From Bradyrhizobium guangdongense (GTDB taxonomy: Bacteria; Pseudomonadota; Alphaproteobacteria; Rhizobiales; Xanthobacteraceae), in the NCBI RefSeq assembly GCF_004114975.1, contig NZ_CP030051.1, forward strand, positions 3,782,001 through 3,846,000: a stretch of 64,000 nucleotides of DNA, read 5' to 3'. The notes beneath the pieces are model-generated. The model did no database searches. It worked only from the letters and a program-made list of their open reading frames with translations, and was not told where the DNA came from. A program made the position numbers and the translations under genes. Below are positions 52,849 to 61,384 of this stretch, piece after piece (within the stretch, counting starts at the first letter, position 1; the number at the start of each line of letters is the position of its first letter).

Positions 52849-53514
52849 TCACGCGCTCTTCAATGTAAGCTCGCTTCCTTCCGTCTCCGCAAAGCCTGCC
52901 TGCAACACCTCTTCGCGCTTGTGGCGCAGATGCGCGCGCAGTATGTGGGCGAGGCCGGTGCCGTCGCGGCGCTGCAGCGCGTTCAGGATGGCCTCGTGCT
53001 CGCTGACGGCGAGCGCCCAGCGCTGCGGCGTCATCGGCGTGACGTAGCGCGCGCGGCGGATGCGCGCGGTCACGGAGGCGTAGAGCCCTGACAACACGGG
53101 ATTGCCGGCGGCGTTGACGATCCCCTCGTGAATGGCGCGGTTGCCGCGATAATACTGGATCAGATCGCCCTCGCGATAATGCTGCACCATCGCGGCGTGG
53201 GCCGCGGCGATCTCAGCGATCTCAACGTCGCTGATGCGCTCGCAGGCGAGCTCGCCGGCCAAAGCCTCGAGACCCTGGCAGACCTCGAACAGGTCGCGCA
53301 TGTCCTTGTCAGTCAGCTTTGCCGCGCGCGAGCCGCGATGGGGCAGGAGCTGCACCAGGCCTTCCGCGGCCAGCACCTTGAGCGCTTCACGCAGCGGCGT
53401 GCGCGAGATGTCGAGCCGTTCGCACAGCTCGCGCTCGGGAATCCGCGCGCCCGGCGGGATCTCACCATCGAGCAGAATGTCGCGGATGCGGCCGACGACC
53501 TCCTCATGCAGCAT
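52849..53514 (-). CDS. GntR family regulator (FadR/FCD subfamily)
   Basis: Regulator of 221 residues with an N-terminal winged helix (about 5-65, ARIPERELCERLDISRTPLREAL and LVQLLPHRGS) and a C-terminal all-helical FCD effector domain (about 75-205), which usually binds a small carboxylate through a metal. An open frame extends to a TTG at 53550, but this would place a 16-bp operator-like palindrome inside the coding region; the ATG at 53514 leaves that palindrome 13 bp upstream of the start and is preferred. It is divergent from the crotonase-CoA transferase-TctCBA-pdxA operon, its probable target, with the carboxylate substrate or a CoA-derived product as effector. Confidence 0.92.
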   Translation of the reverse strand: MLHEEVVGRIRDILLDGEIPPGARIPERELCERLDISRTPLREALKVLAAEGLVQLLPHRGSRAAKLTDKDMRDLFEVCQGLEALAGELACERISDVEIAEIAAAHAAMVQHYREGDLIQYYRGNRAIHEGIVNAAGNPVLSGLYASVTARIRRARYVTPMTPQRWALAVSEHEAILNALQRRDGTGLAHILRAHLRHKREEVLQAGFAETEGSELTLKSA

Positions 53515-53526
53515 GGGCGCTCTCAG

Positions 53527-53675
53527 TTTTTGAATGCAAAAATGGCTCAATAGACGAAAGTTCGGTATTTATATCTTGAAAATCTCACATTTTGCATTCA
53601 AAAAAGCAAAAAACAGACAGGGATCGAGGAAATGGATCAGGCCGTAGCGGCGGACGACCTTGTTTTTGAATGCAA
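53527..53675. promoter_or_regulatory. Three copies of a TTTTTGAATGCAA palindrome (candidate GntR operators)
   Basis: Copy 1 (53527-53542) is TTTTTG-AATG-CAAAAA, a perfect 6-base-arm palindrome just upstream of gntR. Copy 2 (53590-53603), in the opposite orientation, is TTTTG-CATT-CAAAA. Copy 3 (53663-53675) is TTTTTGAATGCAA, inside codons 11-15 of the crotonase gene. Centres are at 53534.5, 53596.5 and 53670.5, spacings of 62 and 74 bp, close to 6 and 7 helical turns. AT-rich candidates for -10 boxes (53566-53575) lie between copies 1 and 2. The arrangement fits binding and looping by the divergent GntR protein. Confidence 0.65.
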
Positions 53676-54426
53676 GGACGGGATCGGGCGGATCACTTTC
53701 AACCGTCCGCAGGCGCGCAACGCCTTCACCTTCACCATGTATGAGCGGCTCGCCGCCATCTGCGAACAGGCTAATCACGACCTGTCGATCAAGGTGCTGG
53801 TGCTGCGCGGGGCCGGGGATAAGGCCTTTGCCTCCGGCACCGACATCAACCAGTTCCGCGCTTTCAGGACGCCGCAGGACGCGATCGACTACGAGAACCG
53901 CATCGACCGGGTGCTGACCACGCTCGAACAATGCCGGGTGCCGACGATTGCGGCGATCAACGGCTTTTGTACCGGCGGCGGAGCGGGCATTGCGGCGGCC
54001 TGCGACCTGCGCATCGGCACGCGTAGTGCGAAAATCGGATTTCCCATCGCGCGGACGCTCGGCAATTGCCTGTCGATGTCCAATGTCAGCCGTCTCACGG
54101 CGCTGATCGGGGCGGCCCGGGTCAAGGACCTCATCTTCACCGCGCGCCTCGTCGATGCCGCGGAGGCTGCCAGCGTCGGCTTGCTCGGTGAGGTCGTGGA
54201 CGATCTCGCTGCGCTCGACCGGCGCGCTGACGAGATCGCGCGCCTCGTCGCCAGCCACGCGCCGCTGACGCTGACCGCGACCAAGCAGGCCGTGGCCCGG
54301 CTGCAACGGCGGCTGACGCGGGACGAGGGCGAAGACCTCATCCTGATGTGCTACACGAGCCAGGATTTTCGCGAAGGGCTCGATGCTTTCCTCAGCAAGC
54401 GCGCCCCGCAGTGGCGCGGTCAATAG
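53632..54426 (+). CDS. Enoyl-CoA hydratase/isomerase (crotonase) family, atypical active site
   Basis: Crotonase-fold protein of 264 residues. The CoA-binding and oxyanion features are present (ASGTDINQF, INGFCTGGGAGIAAACDL). However, both catalytic glutamates of classical enoyl-CoA hydratase are missing: the first is G119 in GGGAG (normally GGGxE), and the second is I139 in FPIAR (normally PE). The family uses this fold for hydration, isomerisation, decarboxylation, ring cleavage and dehalogenation, so a different reaction is likely. It is the first gene of the operon, with GAGGAA just before the ATG at 53632. Its first codons contain a copy of the candidate GntR operator. Confidence 0.92.
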   Translation: MDQAVAADDLVFECKDGIGRITFNRPQARNAFTFTMYERLAAICEQANHDLSIKVLVLRGAGDKAFASGTDINQFRAFRTPQDAIDYENRIDRVLTTLEQCRVPTIAAINGFCTGGGAGIAAACDLRIGTRSAKIGFPIARTLGNCLSMSNVSRLTALIGAARVKDLIFTARLVDAAEAASVGLLGEVVDDLAALDRRADEIARLVASHAPLTLTATKQAVARLQRRLTRDEGEDLILMCYTSQDFREGLDAFLSKRAPQWRGQ

Positions 54427-54435
54427 GACGCTCCG

Positions 54436-55695
54436 ATGCCAAGCGATCGATCGCAATCCACCTCGCGCCGCTCCGGTCCGCTCGCCGGCCTCAAGGTCGT
54501 CGATCTCACCCATGTCATGGCGGGGCCGACCTGCACCTTGATGCTGGCCGACATGGGCGCCGACGTCATCAAGATCGAGAAATGGCCAAACGGCGATGAC
54601 ACCCGCCATTCGGTGCCGCCGAAGATCGGCGATGAGGCCGCGTCGTTCCTGATGATGAACCGCAACAAGCGCGGCATCGTGCTGGATCTCAAGACCGACG
54701 GCGGCAAGGAGGTGCTGCGTCGCCTGATCGCGGACGCCGACGTGCTGGTCGAGAACTTTGCGCCGGGCGCGATGGAACGTCTCGGCTTCGGCTACGAGGA
54801 GCTGCACAAGCAGTTTCCATCGCTGATCTACTGCTCGCTGTCGGGTTTCGGCCGCACCGGACCCTACAAGCACCGTCGCGGTTTCGACCTCGTCGCGCAG
54901 GCCATGAGCGGCATCATGAGCTTTACCGGCGAGCGCCCCGATGGACCACCGGTGAAATGCGGCCCGCCGCTGTCCGACATCACCGCCGGCCTGCTCGCGA
55001 GCATGGGCATTCTCGCCGCCTACACGCACCGTCTCAAGACCGGGGAGGGGCAGTGGGTCGAGACCTCGCTCTACGAGGCCGCCCTGGTGCAGACCTATTG
55101 GCAGTCGACCATCGCGCTGGCCGCGGGCACCGCGCCGCGCGCGATGGGCTCGGCCCATCCGCTCAACGCGCCGTACCAGGCGTTCGAAGCCTCCGACGGC
55201 TGGCTCGTGGTCGGCGGTGCCAACAAGAAGCACTGGCTGTTGATGCTGGAAGCGCTCGGCGCGAGCGAGCTTGCCGCCGATCCGCGCTTCGTCACCGGCG
55301 CCGACCGCATGGCCAATCTGAAGGAGCTCGAAGCCGTCCTGAGCGAACGCTTCCGCACCCAGACGCGCGCGCATTGGCTCGCCGCGCTTGACGAGAAGGG
55401 CGTGCCGTGCGGCCCCGTGCACAACATGCTGGAGGCGCTGAGCGATCCGCAGACGCTGGCGCGCGAGATGGTCGTCGAGGTCGAGCATTCCACGCTGGGC
55501 CCGGTCAAGACGATCGGCCTGCCGATCAAGTTCTCGGAAACGCCGGGCAAGGTCGCATCAGGCGCGCCGGTCTACGGCGAGCATACGCGCGAGGTGCTGG
55601 CCGAGCACGGCTTCGACCAGAAGCAAATCGAAGCGCTCGAACAAGAAGGCGCCATCGTCTCGGCATCGGGGACGCGCGAGGAGCGCGTGGCCTGA
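54436..55695 (+). CDS. Family III CoA-transferase (CaiB/BaiF)
   Basis: CoA-transferase of 419 residues that would move CoA between a carboxylate donor thioester and an acceptor carboxylic acid through mixed anhydride and glutamyl/aspartyl intermediates. The catalytic aspartate is D181 in PPLSDITAG; the N-terminal GLKVVDLTHVMAGPTCT and the LDLKTDGGKEVLRRLI segments are family standard. It begins nine bases after the crotonase stop. Likely to activate the compound imported by the adjacent Tct system. Confidence 0.94.
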   Translation: MPSDRSQSTSRRSGPLAGLKVVDLTHVMAGPTCTLMLADMGADVIKIEKWPNGDDTRHSVPPKIGDEAASFLMMNRNKRGIVLDLKTDGGKEVLRRLIADADVLVENFAPGAMERLGFGYEELHKQFPSLIYCSLSGFGRTGPYKHRRGFDLVAQAMSGIMSFTGERPDGPPVKCGPPLSDITAGLLASMGILAAYTHRLKTGEGQWVETSLYEAALVQTYWQSTIALAAGTAPRAMGSAHPLNAPYQAFEASDGWLVVGGANKKHWLLMLEALGASELAADPRFVTGADRMANLKELEAVLSERFRTQTRAHWLAALDEKGVPCGPVHNMLEALSDPQTLAREMVVEVEHSTLGPVKTIGLPIKFSETPGKVASGAPVYGEHTREVLAEHGFDQKQIEALEQEGAIVSASGTREERVA

Positions 55696-55749
55696 ACGGA
55701 CTTCGGCACGACTGATCAAGCAAAACAGAAAAATCGATCGGAGGAAATC

Positions 55750-56742
55750 ATGCGTGGGACATCTCTCTTCCTGTTGTCGGTCAGCCTCGCAGCGCTCGCA
55801 GGCAGTGCGCCGGCATTCGCGGCCTGGCAGCCGCAGAAGCCGATCGAGTTCGTGGCAACCGCGGGGCCGGGCGGCGGCACCGACAATCTCGCCCGCGCGG
55901 TGCAGAACGTCATCACCAAGCACAAGCTGACCGATCAGCCGATCGTCGTCGTCAACAAGGGCGGCGGCAGCGGCGCCGAAGGCTATGTCTACGGCAAGGC
56001 CTCCGCCGGCGATCCCTACAAGGTGATCTTCGGCACCTCGAACGCCTGGCAGCAGCCGCTCGTCTCCAAGGTCGCCTTCAACTACACCGATCTCACCCCG
56101 ATTGCGGCGATGGCGCAGGACGAATTCCTGCTCTGGGTCAAGCAAGACGCGCCCTACAAGACCGCCGGCGATTATCTCAAGGCGGCCGCATCGGGCCAGT
56201 TCAAGATGGGCGGCGCGCAGTCCAAGGACACCGACGAGGTGCTGACGCGCATGATCGAGAAGGTCGGCCACGTCAAGCTGACCTACATCCCGTTCAAGAG
56301 CGGCGCCGAGGCCGCCGTGCAGCTCGCCGGCGGGCATATCGACTCCCACGTCAACAATCCCAGCGAAAGCCTCGGGCAATGGCGTGGCGGCACGCAGCGC
56401 CCGCTCTGCGTCTTCAGTCCGAAGCGGCTGCCTGAAGGACCGAAGATCACGGCGACCGAAGGCTGGAGCGACGTTCCGACCTGCGTCGAGCAGGGCCTCG
56501 ACATCAAGCAATACGAGCAGCCGCGCACGGTCTGGCTGCCCGGCAAGATCACGCCGGAGCAGGCCGCCTACTACGTCGACCTGATGAAGAAGGTGCAGGC
56601 GACGCCGGAATGGAAGGACTACATCGAGAAGAGCTCGCAGGTCGACACCTTCCTGACCGGTGCCGAGTTCGACAAGTTCATCAAGCAGGATCTCGAGCAC
56701 GTCAAGCAGGTCGCGAGCGAGCAGGGCTGGCTGGTCAAGTAG
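55750..56742 (+). CDS. tctC: Tripartite tricarboxylate transporter substrate-binding protein (TctC/Bug)
   Basis: Periplasmic binding protein of 330 residues with a signal peptide (1-24, ending AFA) and the Bug-family fold: the PIEFVATAGPGGGTDNLAR loop (about 35-53), where the carboxylate of the ligand is normally held, and VNKGGGSGAEGYVYGKA. Ligands of Bug proteins are carboxylates such as citrate, aromatic acids and amides. RBS GGAGGAAATC precedes the ATG at 55750. Immediately followed by tctB and tctA, so this is a complete transporter. Confidence 0.93.
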   Translation: MRGTSLFLLSVSLAALAGSAPAFAAWQPQKPIEFVATAGPGGGTDNLARAVQNVITKHKLTDQPIVVVNKGGGSGAEGYVYGKASAGDPYKVIFGTSNAWQQPLVSKVAFNYTDLTPIAAMAQDEFLLWVKQDAPYKTAGDYLKAAASGQFKMGGAQSKDTDEVLTRMIEKVGHVKLTYIPFKSGAEAAVQLAGGHIDSHVNNPSESLGQWRGGTQRPLCVFSPKRLPEGPKITATEGWSDVPTCVEQGLDIKQYEQPRTVWLPGKITPEQAAYYVDLMKKVQATPEWKDYIEKSSQVDTFLTGAEFDKFIKQDLEHVKQVASEQGWLVK

Positions 56743-56757
56743 GGCGGGCACCACGCC

Positions 56758-57240
56758 ATGATCTCACGCCGCGCCCTCGAGCTTGCCACCGCCGTCCTCA
56801 CCGGCGGATTCGGCGTCGCGGTGGTGGTCCAGAGCCTGGACAACGGCATCGGCTGGTCGAGCGAGGGCGTCGATGCCGGCACCTTCCCGTTCCTGACCGG
56901 CATCATCATCATCGCCGGAAGTCTCTACAACCTCGCTCGCGGAATTGTGCCGGCCACATCGCTGGCAAGCGTTCCCATCGCGATTACGTCCATCGAGCTG
57001 CGGCGGCTGGCTGGCCTGTTCGTGCCGGCTGCGATTTTCGTGGCGGTGATCCCGCTGCTCGGGATGTACGTTGCCTCCGCGGCCTATGTCTTCGCGGTGC
57101 TCGCGATCCCCCGGCATCAATCCGTGCCGTGGTCGGCGGCCACGGCCGCGGCAACGGCGCTGGCGCTCTATGTCGTGTTCGAACGCATGTTCCAGGTCAG
57201 CCTGCCGCATGGCGCGCTCGCAGCAGCGCTCGGGTACTGA
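56758..57240 (+). CDS. tctB: Tripartite tricarboxylate transporter small membrane subunit TctB
   Basis: Membrane protein of 160 residues with four hydrophobic segments, matching the DUF1468/TctB family, the small subunit that supports TctA. It lies 15 bp after tctC and ten bp before tctA. Short and variable as usual for this subunit. Confidence 0.9.
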   Translation: MISRRALELATAVLTGGFGVAVVVQSLDNGIGWSSEGVDAGTFPFLTGIIIIAGSLYNLARGIVPATSLASVPIAITSIELRRLAGLFVPAAIFVAVIPLLGMYVASAAYVFAVLAIPRHQSVPWSAATAAATALALYVVFERMFQVSLPHGALAAALGY

Positions 57241-57249
57241 GGAGGAGCG

Positions 57250-58779
57250 ATGGACAATCTCGCAGAGCTCCTGCACGGCTTCAGCATCGCGGTCACCGTG
57301 CCGCATCTGGTGCTGATGGCGATTGGCGTGCTGCTCGGCATTCTCGTCGGCGTGCTGCCGGGCCTCGGCGCGCCGAACGGGGTGTCGCTGCTGCTGCCGC
57401 TGACCTTCGGCATGCAGCCGGTCTCGGCGATCATCCTGCTCTCCAGCATGTATTGGGGCGCGCTGTTCGGCGGCTCGGTCACCTCGATCCTGTTCAACAT
57501 CCCGGGCGAGCCGTCTTCGGTGGCGACCACCTTCGACGGCTATCCGATGGCGCGTGACGGACGGCCGACCACGGCGCTCGCCACTGCCTTCGGCTCGGCG
57601 GCCTTCGGCGCGCTCGTCGGCGTCATCCTGATCACCTTCCTGGCGTCCTGGGTGGCGCAGGTCGCGCTCGCCTTCGGCCCGCCGGAATATTTCGCGGTCT
57701 ATTTCCTGGCCTTCGCGAGCTTCGTCGGCATGGGCGGCGCGGCGCCGATCAAGACCGTGGTGGCGCTCGCGATCGGCTTTGCGATCGCTGCGATCGGCAT
57801 CGACACGGTCTCCGGCAGCGTGCGCCTCACCATGGGGATCGACGAGCTGGTCAAGGGCGTGAACTTCGTCGTCGCGGTCATGGGCCTGTTCGGCATCGGC
57901 GAGCTGCTGGTCGCGGTCGAAGAGGAGTTTCACGCCCGCGCCGTCTCCTCGAAGATCGATTGGGCCGAGGTATTTCGTGCGGTCGGCCGCCTGCCTCGCC
58001 ATGGCGTGGCACTGCTGCGGAGCGCCGCGATCGGTTGCTGGATGGGGATCACGCCGGGCGGTCCGACCGCGGCGTCCTTCATGAGCTACGGCATCGCCCG
58101 CCGCTTTTCGCGCCGCGGCCGCTATTTCGGCACCGGCGAGGTCGAAGGCATCATCTCGCCCGAAACCGCCGACCATGCCGCCGGCACCAGCGCGCTGCTG
58201 CCGATGCTCTCGCTCGGCATTCCCGGCTCGGCGACCGCCGCCGTGATGATGGGCGGGCTGATGATCTGGGGTCTCAATCCGGGACCGATGCTGTTCGTCG
58301 ACCAGAAGGATTTCGTCTGGGGCCTGATCGCCTCGATGTATGTCGGCAACATCGTCGCAGTCGCGCTGGTGCTGCTCACCGTTCCCGTGTTTGCCGCCTT
58401 GATGCGGATCCCGTTCGTGGTGATCGCGCCGCTGATCGTGATCATCTGCGTCGTCGGCGCCTATTCGGTCTCGAACTCCTATCTCGACGTGGTGATGATG
58501 CTCGGCTTCGGCATCGTCGGCTATCTCTTCAAGAAGCTGTTCTATCCGTTGGCGCCCTTGGTGCTCGCGATCGTCATCGGCGACAAGGCGGAGGACGCGT
58601 TCCGGCAATCGATGCTGATGTCGAAGGGATCGCTCGGGATATTCTTCGCCAACAAGCTGGTGACGTGCCTGGTGATCGCAGGCATCGCGCTGTTGCTGCT
58701 TCCGCTCGTGCTGCAGCTTGCGCGGCCCTTCCGCAAATCCACCGCCGAGACGCCGGAGAAGGAAAAGGTGATCATATGA
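57250..58779 (+). CDS. tctA: Tripartite tricarboxylate transporter large membrane subunit TctA
   Basis: Large 12-helix permease of 509 residues that carries the solute into the cell using an ion gradient. The family motif GVLPGLGAPNGVSLLLPLTF is at about residues 34-53, and the duplicated region FGGSVTSILFNIPGEPSSVATTFDGYPMA (about 75-100), followed by the second-half repeat ...LGIPGSATAAVMMGGL, is intact. GGAGGAG upstream of the ATG at 57250. Its stop overlaps the start of the pdxA-like gene as ATGA, tying transport to metabolism. Confidence 0.95.
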   Translation: MDNLAELLHGFSIAVTVPHLVLMAIGVLLGILVGVLPGLGAPNGVSLLLPLTFGMQPVSAIILLSSMYWGALFGGSVTSILFNIPGEPSSVATTFDGYPMARDGRPTTALATAFGSAAFGALVGVILITFLASWVAQVALAFGPPEYFAVYFLAFASFVGMGGAAPIKTVVALAIGFAIAAIGIDTVSGSVRLTMGIDELVKGVNFVVAVMGLFGIGELLVAVEEEFHARAVSSKIDWAEVFRAVGRLPRHGVALLRSAAIGCWMGITPGGPTAASFMSYGIARRFSRRGRYFGTGEVEGIISPETADHAAGTSALLPMLSLGIPGSATAAVMMGGLMIWGLNPGPMLFVDQKDFVWGLIASMYVGNIVAVALVLLTVPVFAALMRIPFVVIAPLIVIICVVGAYSVSNSYLDVVMMLGFGIVGYLFKKLFYPLAPLVLAIVIGDKAEDAFRQSMLMSKGSLGIFFANKLVTCLVIAGIALLLLPLVLQLARPFRKSTAETPEKEKVII

Positions 58780-59783
58780 CCGCAAAGCCGCTCATTGCGC
58801 TTGCGATGGGAGATCCCGCCGGCATCAGCCCGGAGCTGACGGCAAAGCTCGTGTCGCTGGATGAAATCCGCGCCCGCGCCCGCCTCGTCGTGATCGGCGA
58901 CCGCCGTGTCTTCGAGGCGGGGGCGAAGATCGCGCGTGTCACGCCGGATCTGACGGCGGTGGAGCAGGGCGCCGATTTCGATGAGCTGACTGATGATGCG
59001 CTGTTCCTCGATCTCGGTCACCTCGATCCCGCACGGGTCGAGCGTGGCGTGGCGAGCCTTGCGGGCGGGCAATTTGCGCTCGCCAATTACAGGCGGGCGC
59101 TCGAATTCGGCAGGGATGGCCGGGTCGATGCGGTCTGCTTCACGCCCTTCAACAAAGCCGCCATGCGCCTTGCGCGCGCCGATTATGACGACGAGATCGC
59201 CTTCTCCGCGGAGGTCGCGGGGCTGAAGACGCCGGCCAGCGAATTCAACGTGCTCGGCGAGCTCTGGAATGCGCGCGTCACCTCGCACATTCCGCTGAGG
59301 GATGTTGCCGCCAAACTGTCCGGCGAGCGTATCCGCCGCGCGCTCATGCTGACCGATGCCTGCATGCGCAAGGCGGGCTTTGCGCGGCCTCGCATTGCCG
59401 TGGCGGGCCTCAACCCGCATGCCGGCGACGGCGGCAATTTCGGCCGTGAGGAGATTGATGTCATCGCGCCCGTGGTCGAAGCCGGCAAGCGCGAGGGCAT
59501 GGCCGTGGAGGGCCCGTTTCCCGCCGACACCGTGTTTCTGCGCGCCAAGGCGGGCGCCTTCGATGCGGTGCTGACCATGTATCACGACCAGGGCCAGATC
59601 GCGATGAAGCTGATGGGCTTCGATCGCGGCGTGACCCTGCTCGGCGGCTTCCCGTTCCCGATCTGCACGCCCGCCCACGGCACGGCCTACGACATCGCCG
59701 GCCAGGGGATCGCATCGGTCGGCGCCAGTCGCACCGCCGTGCTGCTCGCGGCAGACATGGCCGCGCGTCGGGCCGCCTGGTAG
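58776..59783 (+). CDS. pdxA: PdxA-family dehydrogenase (PdxA2-like), probable catabolic
   Basis: NAD-dependent metal enzyme of 335 residues of the 4-hydroxythreonine-4-phosphate dehydrogenase family. Metal-binding histidines are in TSHIPLRD (about 170), NPHAGDGGNFG (about 213) and MYHDQGQIAMKL (about 268). PdxA proper works in vitamin B6 synthesis, but related PdxA2/TphB enzymes oxidise hydroxy acids in catabolic clusters. Here the gene overlaps tctA and ends the operon, so a catabolic oxidation (often with loss of CO2) is more likely than B6 synthesis. No DUF1537 kinase is next to it. Confidence 0.88.
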   Translation: MTAKPLIALAMGDPAGISPELTAKLVSLDEIRARARLVVIGDRRVFEAGAKIARVTPDLTAVEQGADFDELTDDALFLDLGHLDPARVERGVASLAGGQFALANYRRALEFGRDGRVDAVCFTPFNKAAMRLARADYDDEIAFSAEVAGLKTPASEFNVLGELWNARVTSHIPLRDVAAKLSGERIRRALMLTDACMRKAGFARPRIAVAGLNPHAGDGGNFGREEIDVIAPVVEAGKREGMAVEGPFPADTVFLRAKAGAFDAVLTMYHDQGQIAMKLMGFDRGVTLLGGFPFPICTPAHGTAYDIAGQGIASVGASRTAVLLAADMAARRAAW

Positions 59784-59877
59784 GTCGCCCGGCTTTCGCC
59801 TTCAGGAAAAACTGGAAACTTCCGCCGCCGAGCCGAGTTGCCACTCAGACGAACGTTTCCGACGTCGGAGCTGGACC

Positions 59878-60888
59878 ATGGCCGAGGCGAGGCCGCTGCG
59901 CGCGGCCGCGAAGATTGCATTTGCCGTCACGCTGCTCGCCTTGACGGCCACCCCGGGGCTCGCCGCCGGGATGGATCCGGCCGCCATCGCGTCAGCCCAG
60001 CCATCGAAGAAGACCCTCTCGAAGGACAAGCCGACCCCGGCGGGGGTGCACCTGCAGGTTCTGCTGGACCGGGCCCATTTCTCGCCGGGCGAGATCGACG
60101 GCAAGTTCGGCGAGAACGCCAGGAAAGCGCTACGCGCTTTTGCGGAAGCGCGGCAATTGGCGGCTTCCGACGAGGTCACCGATGATCTCTGGAAGGCGCT
60201 GCAGACGGACGATCGGCCGCCGACGACCACCTACACCATCACCGACAAGGACGTCGCAGGTCCGTTCCTGCGCAAGCTTCCGGCCAAGATGGAGGACATG
60301 AAGGACATTCCGAAACTCGGCTACACCAGCCCGCGCGAGGCATTGGCCGAGAAGTTTCACATGAGCGAGCAGCTGCTGGCAGCGCTCAATCCGGGGCGCC
60401 ATTTCGATCGCGCCGGTGAGACCATTGCCGTGGTCGATACCAGCGACGGCGGCACCGCTCCCGTCAAGGGCGAACGGGTCGAGGTCGACAAGGTCAGGCA
60501 GACCGTCAAGCTGTTCGACAAGTCGAACGCGCTGATCGGCTTCTATCCGGCGAGCGTCGGCAGCGAGGAGAAGCCGTCGCCATCGGGCACGCTGAAGGTC
60601 ACCGAGATCGATCAAAACCCGACCTACCGCTACAATCCCGCCTATCATTTCAAGGGCGTTCATGCCCGCAAACCCTTCAAGATCATGCCCGGCCCGAACA
60701 ATCCCGTCGGGACGGTGTGGATCAACCTCTCCGCCGACGGCTACGGCATCCACGGCACACCGTCCCCGCAAAATATCTCCAAGGGCCAATCGCACGGCTG
60801 CGTGCGACTGACGAATTGGGATGCGCAGCGCGTGGCCGCGAGCGTCTCGAAGGGCACGCCGGTCGTCTTCGTCGAGGGCACAAGTTGA
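59878..60888 (+). CDS. L,D-transpeptidase (YkuD) with peptidoglycan-binding domain
   Basis: Secreted enzyme of 336 residues: signal peptide (1-30, ending LAA), peptidoglycan-binding-like domain (about 58-115, with GEIDGKFGENARKALRAF), a LysM-like stretch, and the YkuD catalytic domain (about 205-335). The catalytic motif is HGTPSPQNISKGQSHGCVRLTN, with nucleophile C308. It cross-links peptidoglycan stem peptides 3-3 or attaches lipoprotein. ATG 59878, 94 bp after the pdxA-like gene, likely its own transcript. Confidence 0.93.
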   Translation: MAEARPLRAAAKIAFAVTLLALTATPGLAAGMDPAAIASAQPSKKTLSKDKPTPAGVHLQVLLDRAHFSPGEIDGKFGENARKALRAFAEARQLAASDEVTDDLWKALQTDDRPPTTTYTITDKDVAGPFLRKLPAKMEDMKDIPKLGYTSPREALAEKFHMSEQLLAALNPGRHFDRAGETIAVVDTSDGGTAPVKGERVEVDKVRQTVKLFDKSNALIGFYPASVGSEEKPSPSGTLKVTEIDQNPTYRYNPAYHFKGVHARKPFKIMPGPNNPVGTVWINLSADGYGIHGTPSPQNISKGQSHGCVRLTNWDAQRVAASVSKGTPVVFVEGTS

Positions 60889-60996
60889 GGCTCAGGCGAG
60901 AACGCGGGCGGCTGAGCTATTCATCGCAACAGATGTCGTGGAACAGAGCGGGAAAGGCGACGTTTTCTGTTCCGACGGTTTGGGTGGGCAACATCA

Positions 60997-61218
60997 ATGG
61001 ATGACTATCGTGACCTCGTGACGGTCAGCCTTGCGCTGTTCTGCGCCGGCATCATGCTGGTGGCGGGCCAGCTCACCATCGAGCATCGTGCGCGGAACTT
61101 CGCACGCAAGGCGATCGAGACTCCGATGAAGCCGCCAACGCCACCCATGGTCTCGCACGCGCCGCAACGGGACATCGGCGAGCCTGCTCAGGGTCTCGCC
61201 GGAAAGCAGCCGACGTGA
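60997..61218 (+). CDS. Hypothetical small single-span membrane protein
   Basis: Protein of 73 residues, with one hydrophobic segment at about 8-26 followed by a basic stretch and a Pro/Gln-rich tail (PMKPPTPPMVSHAP). No family recognised. Codon use is ordinary and the start is uncertain, but the clean membrane segment and basic region support a real gene. Confidence 0.6.
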   Translation: MDDYRDLVTVSLALFCAGIMLVAGQLTIEHRARNFARKAIETPMKPPTPPMVSHAPQRDIGEPAQGLAGKQPT

Positions 61219-61384
61219 GCCGCAAGCAAAGGCGCTCGATGGGCCGGGGCCGCGAGCCAGCTCGGCGCCAAGCCAGCCGATTCAAACGACAGTGTTATGT
61301 TGAAGGTCCCTGGGCGATCAGAATGGAAACGCCAGTTCAATCCCTCTCGTCGAAACCCGGTTGCGGTGTTCACGTTGTAGACGC

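Noticed and set aside
53569..55488. 639-codon minus-strand open frame over the crotonase and CoA-transferase genes
   Set aside because: Antisense shadow of two well-supported genes; no family motifs.
56764..58785. 673-codon minus-strand open frame over tctB and tctA
   Set aside because: Highly charged low-complexity translation caused by codon bias of the opposite strand.
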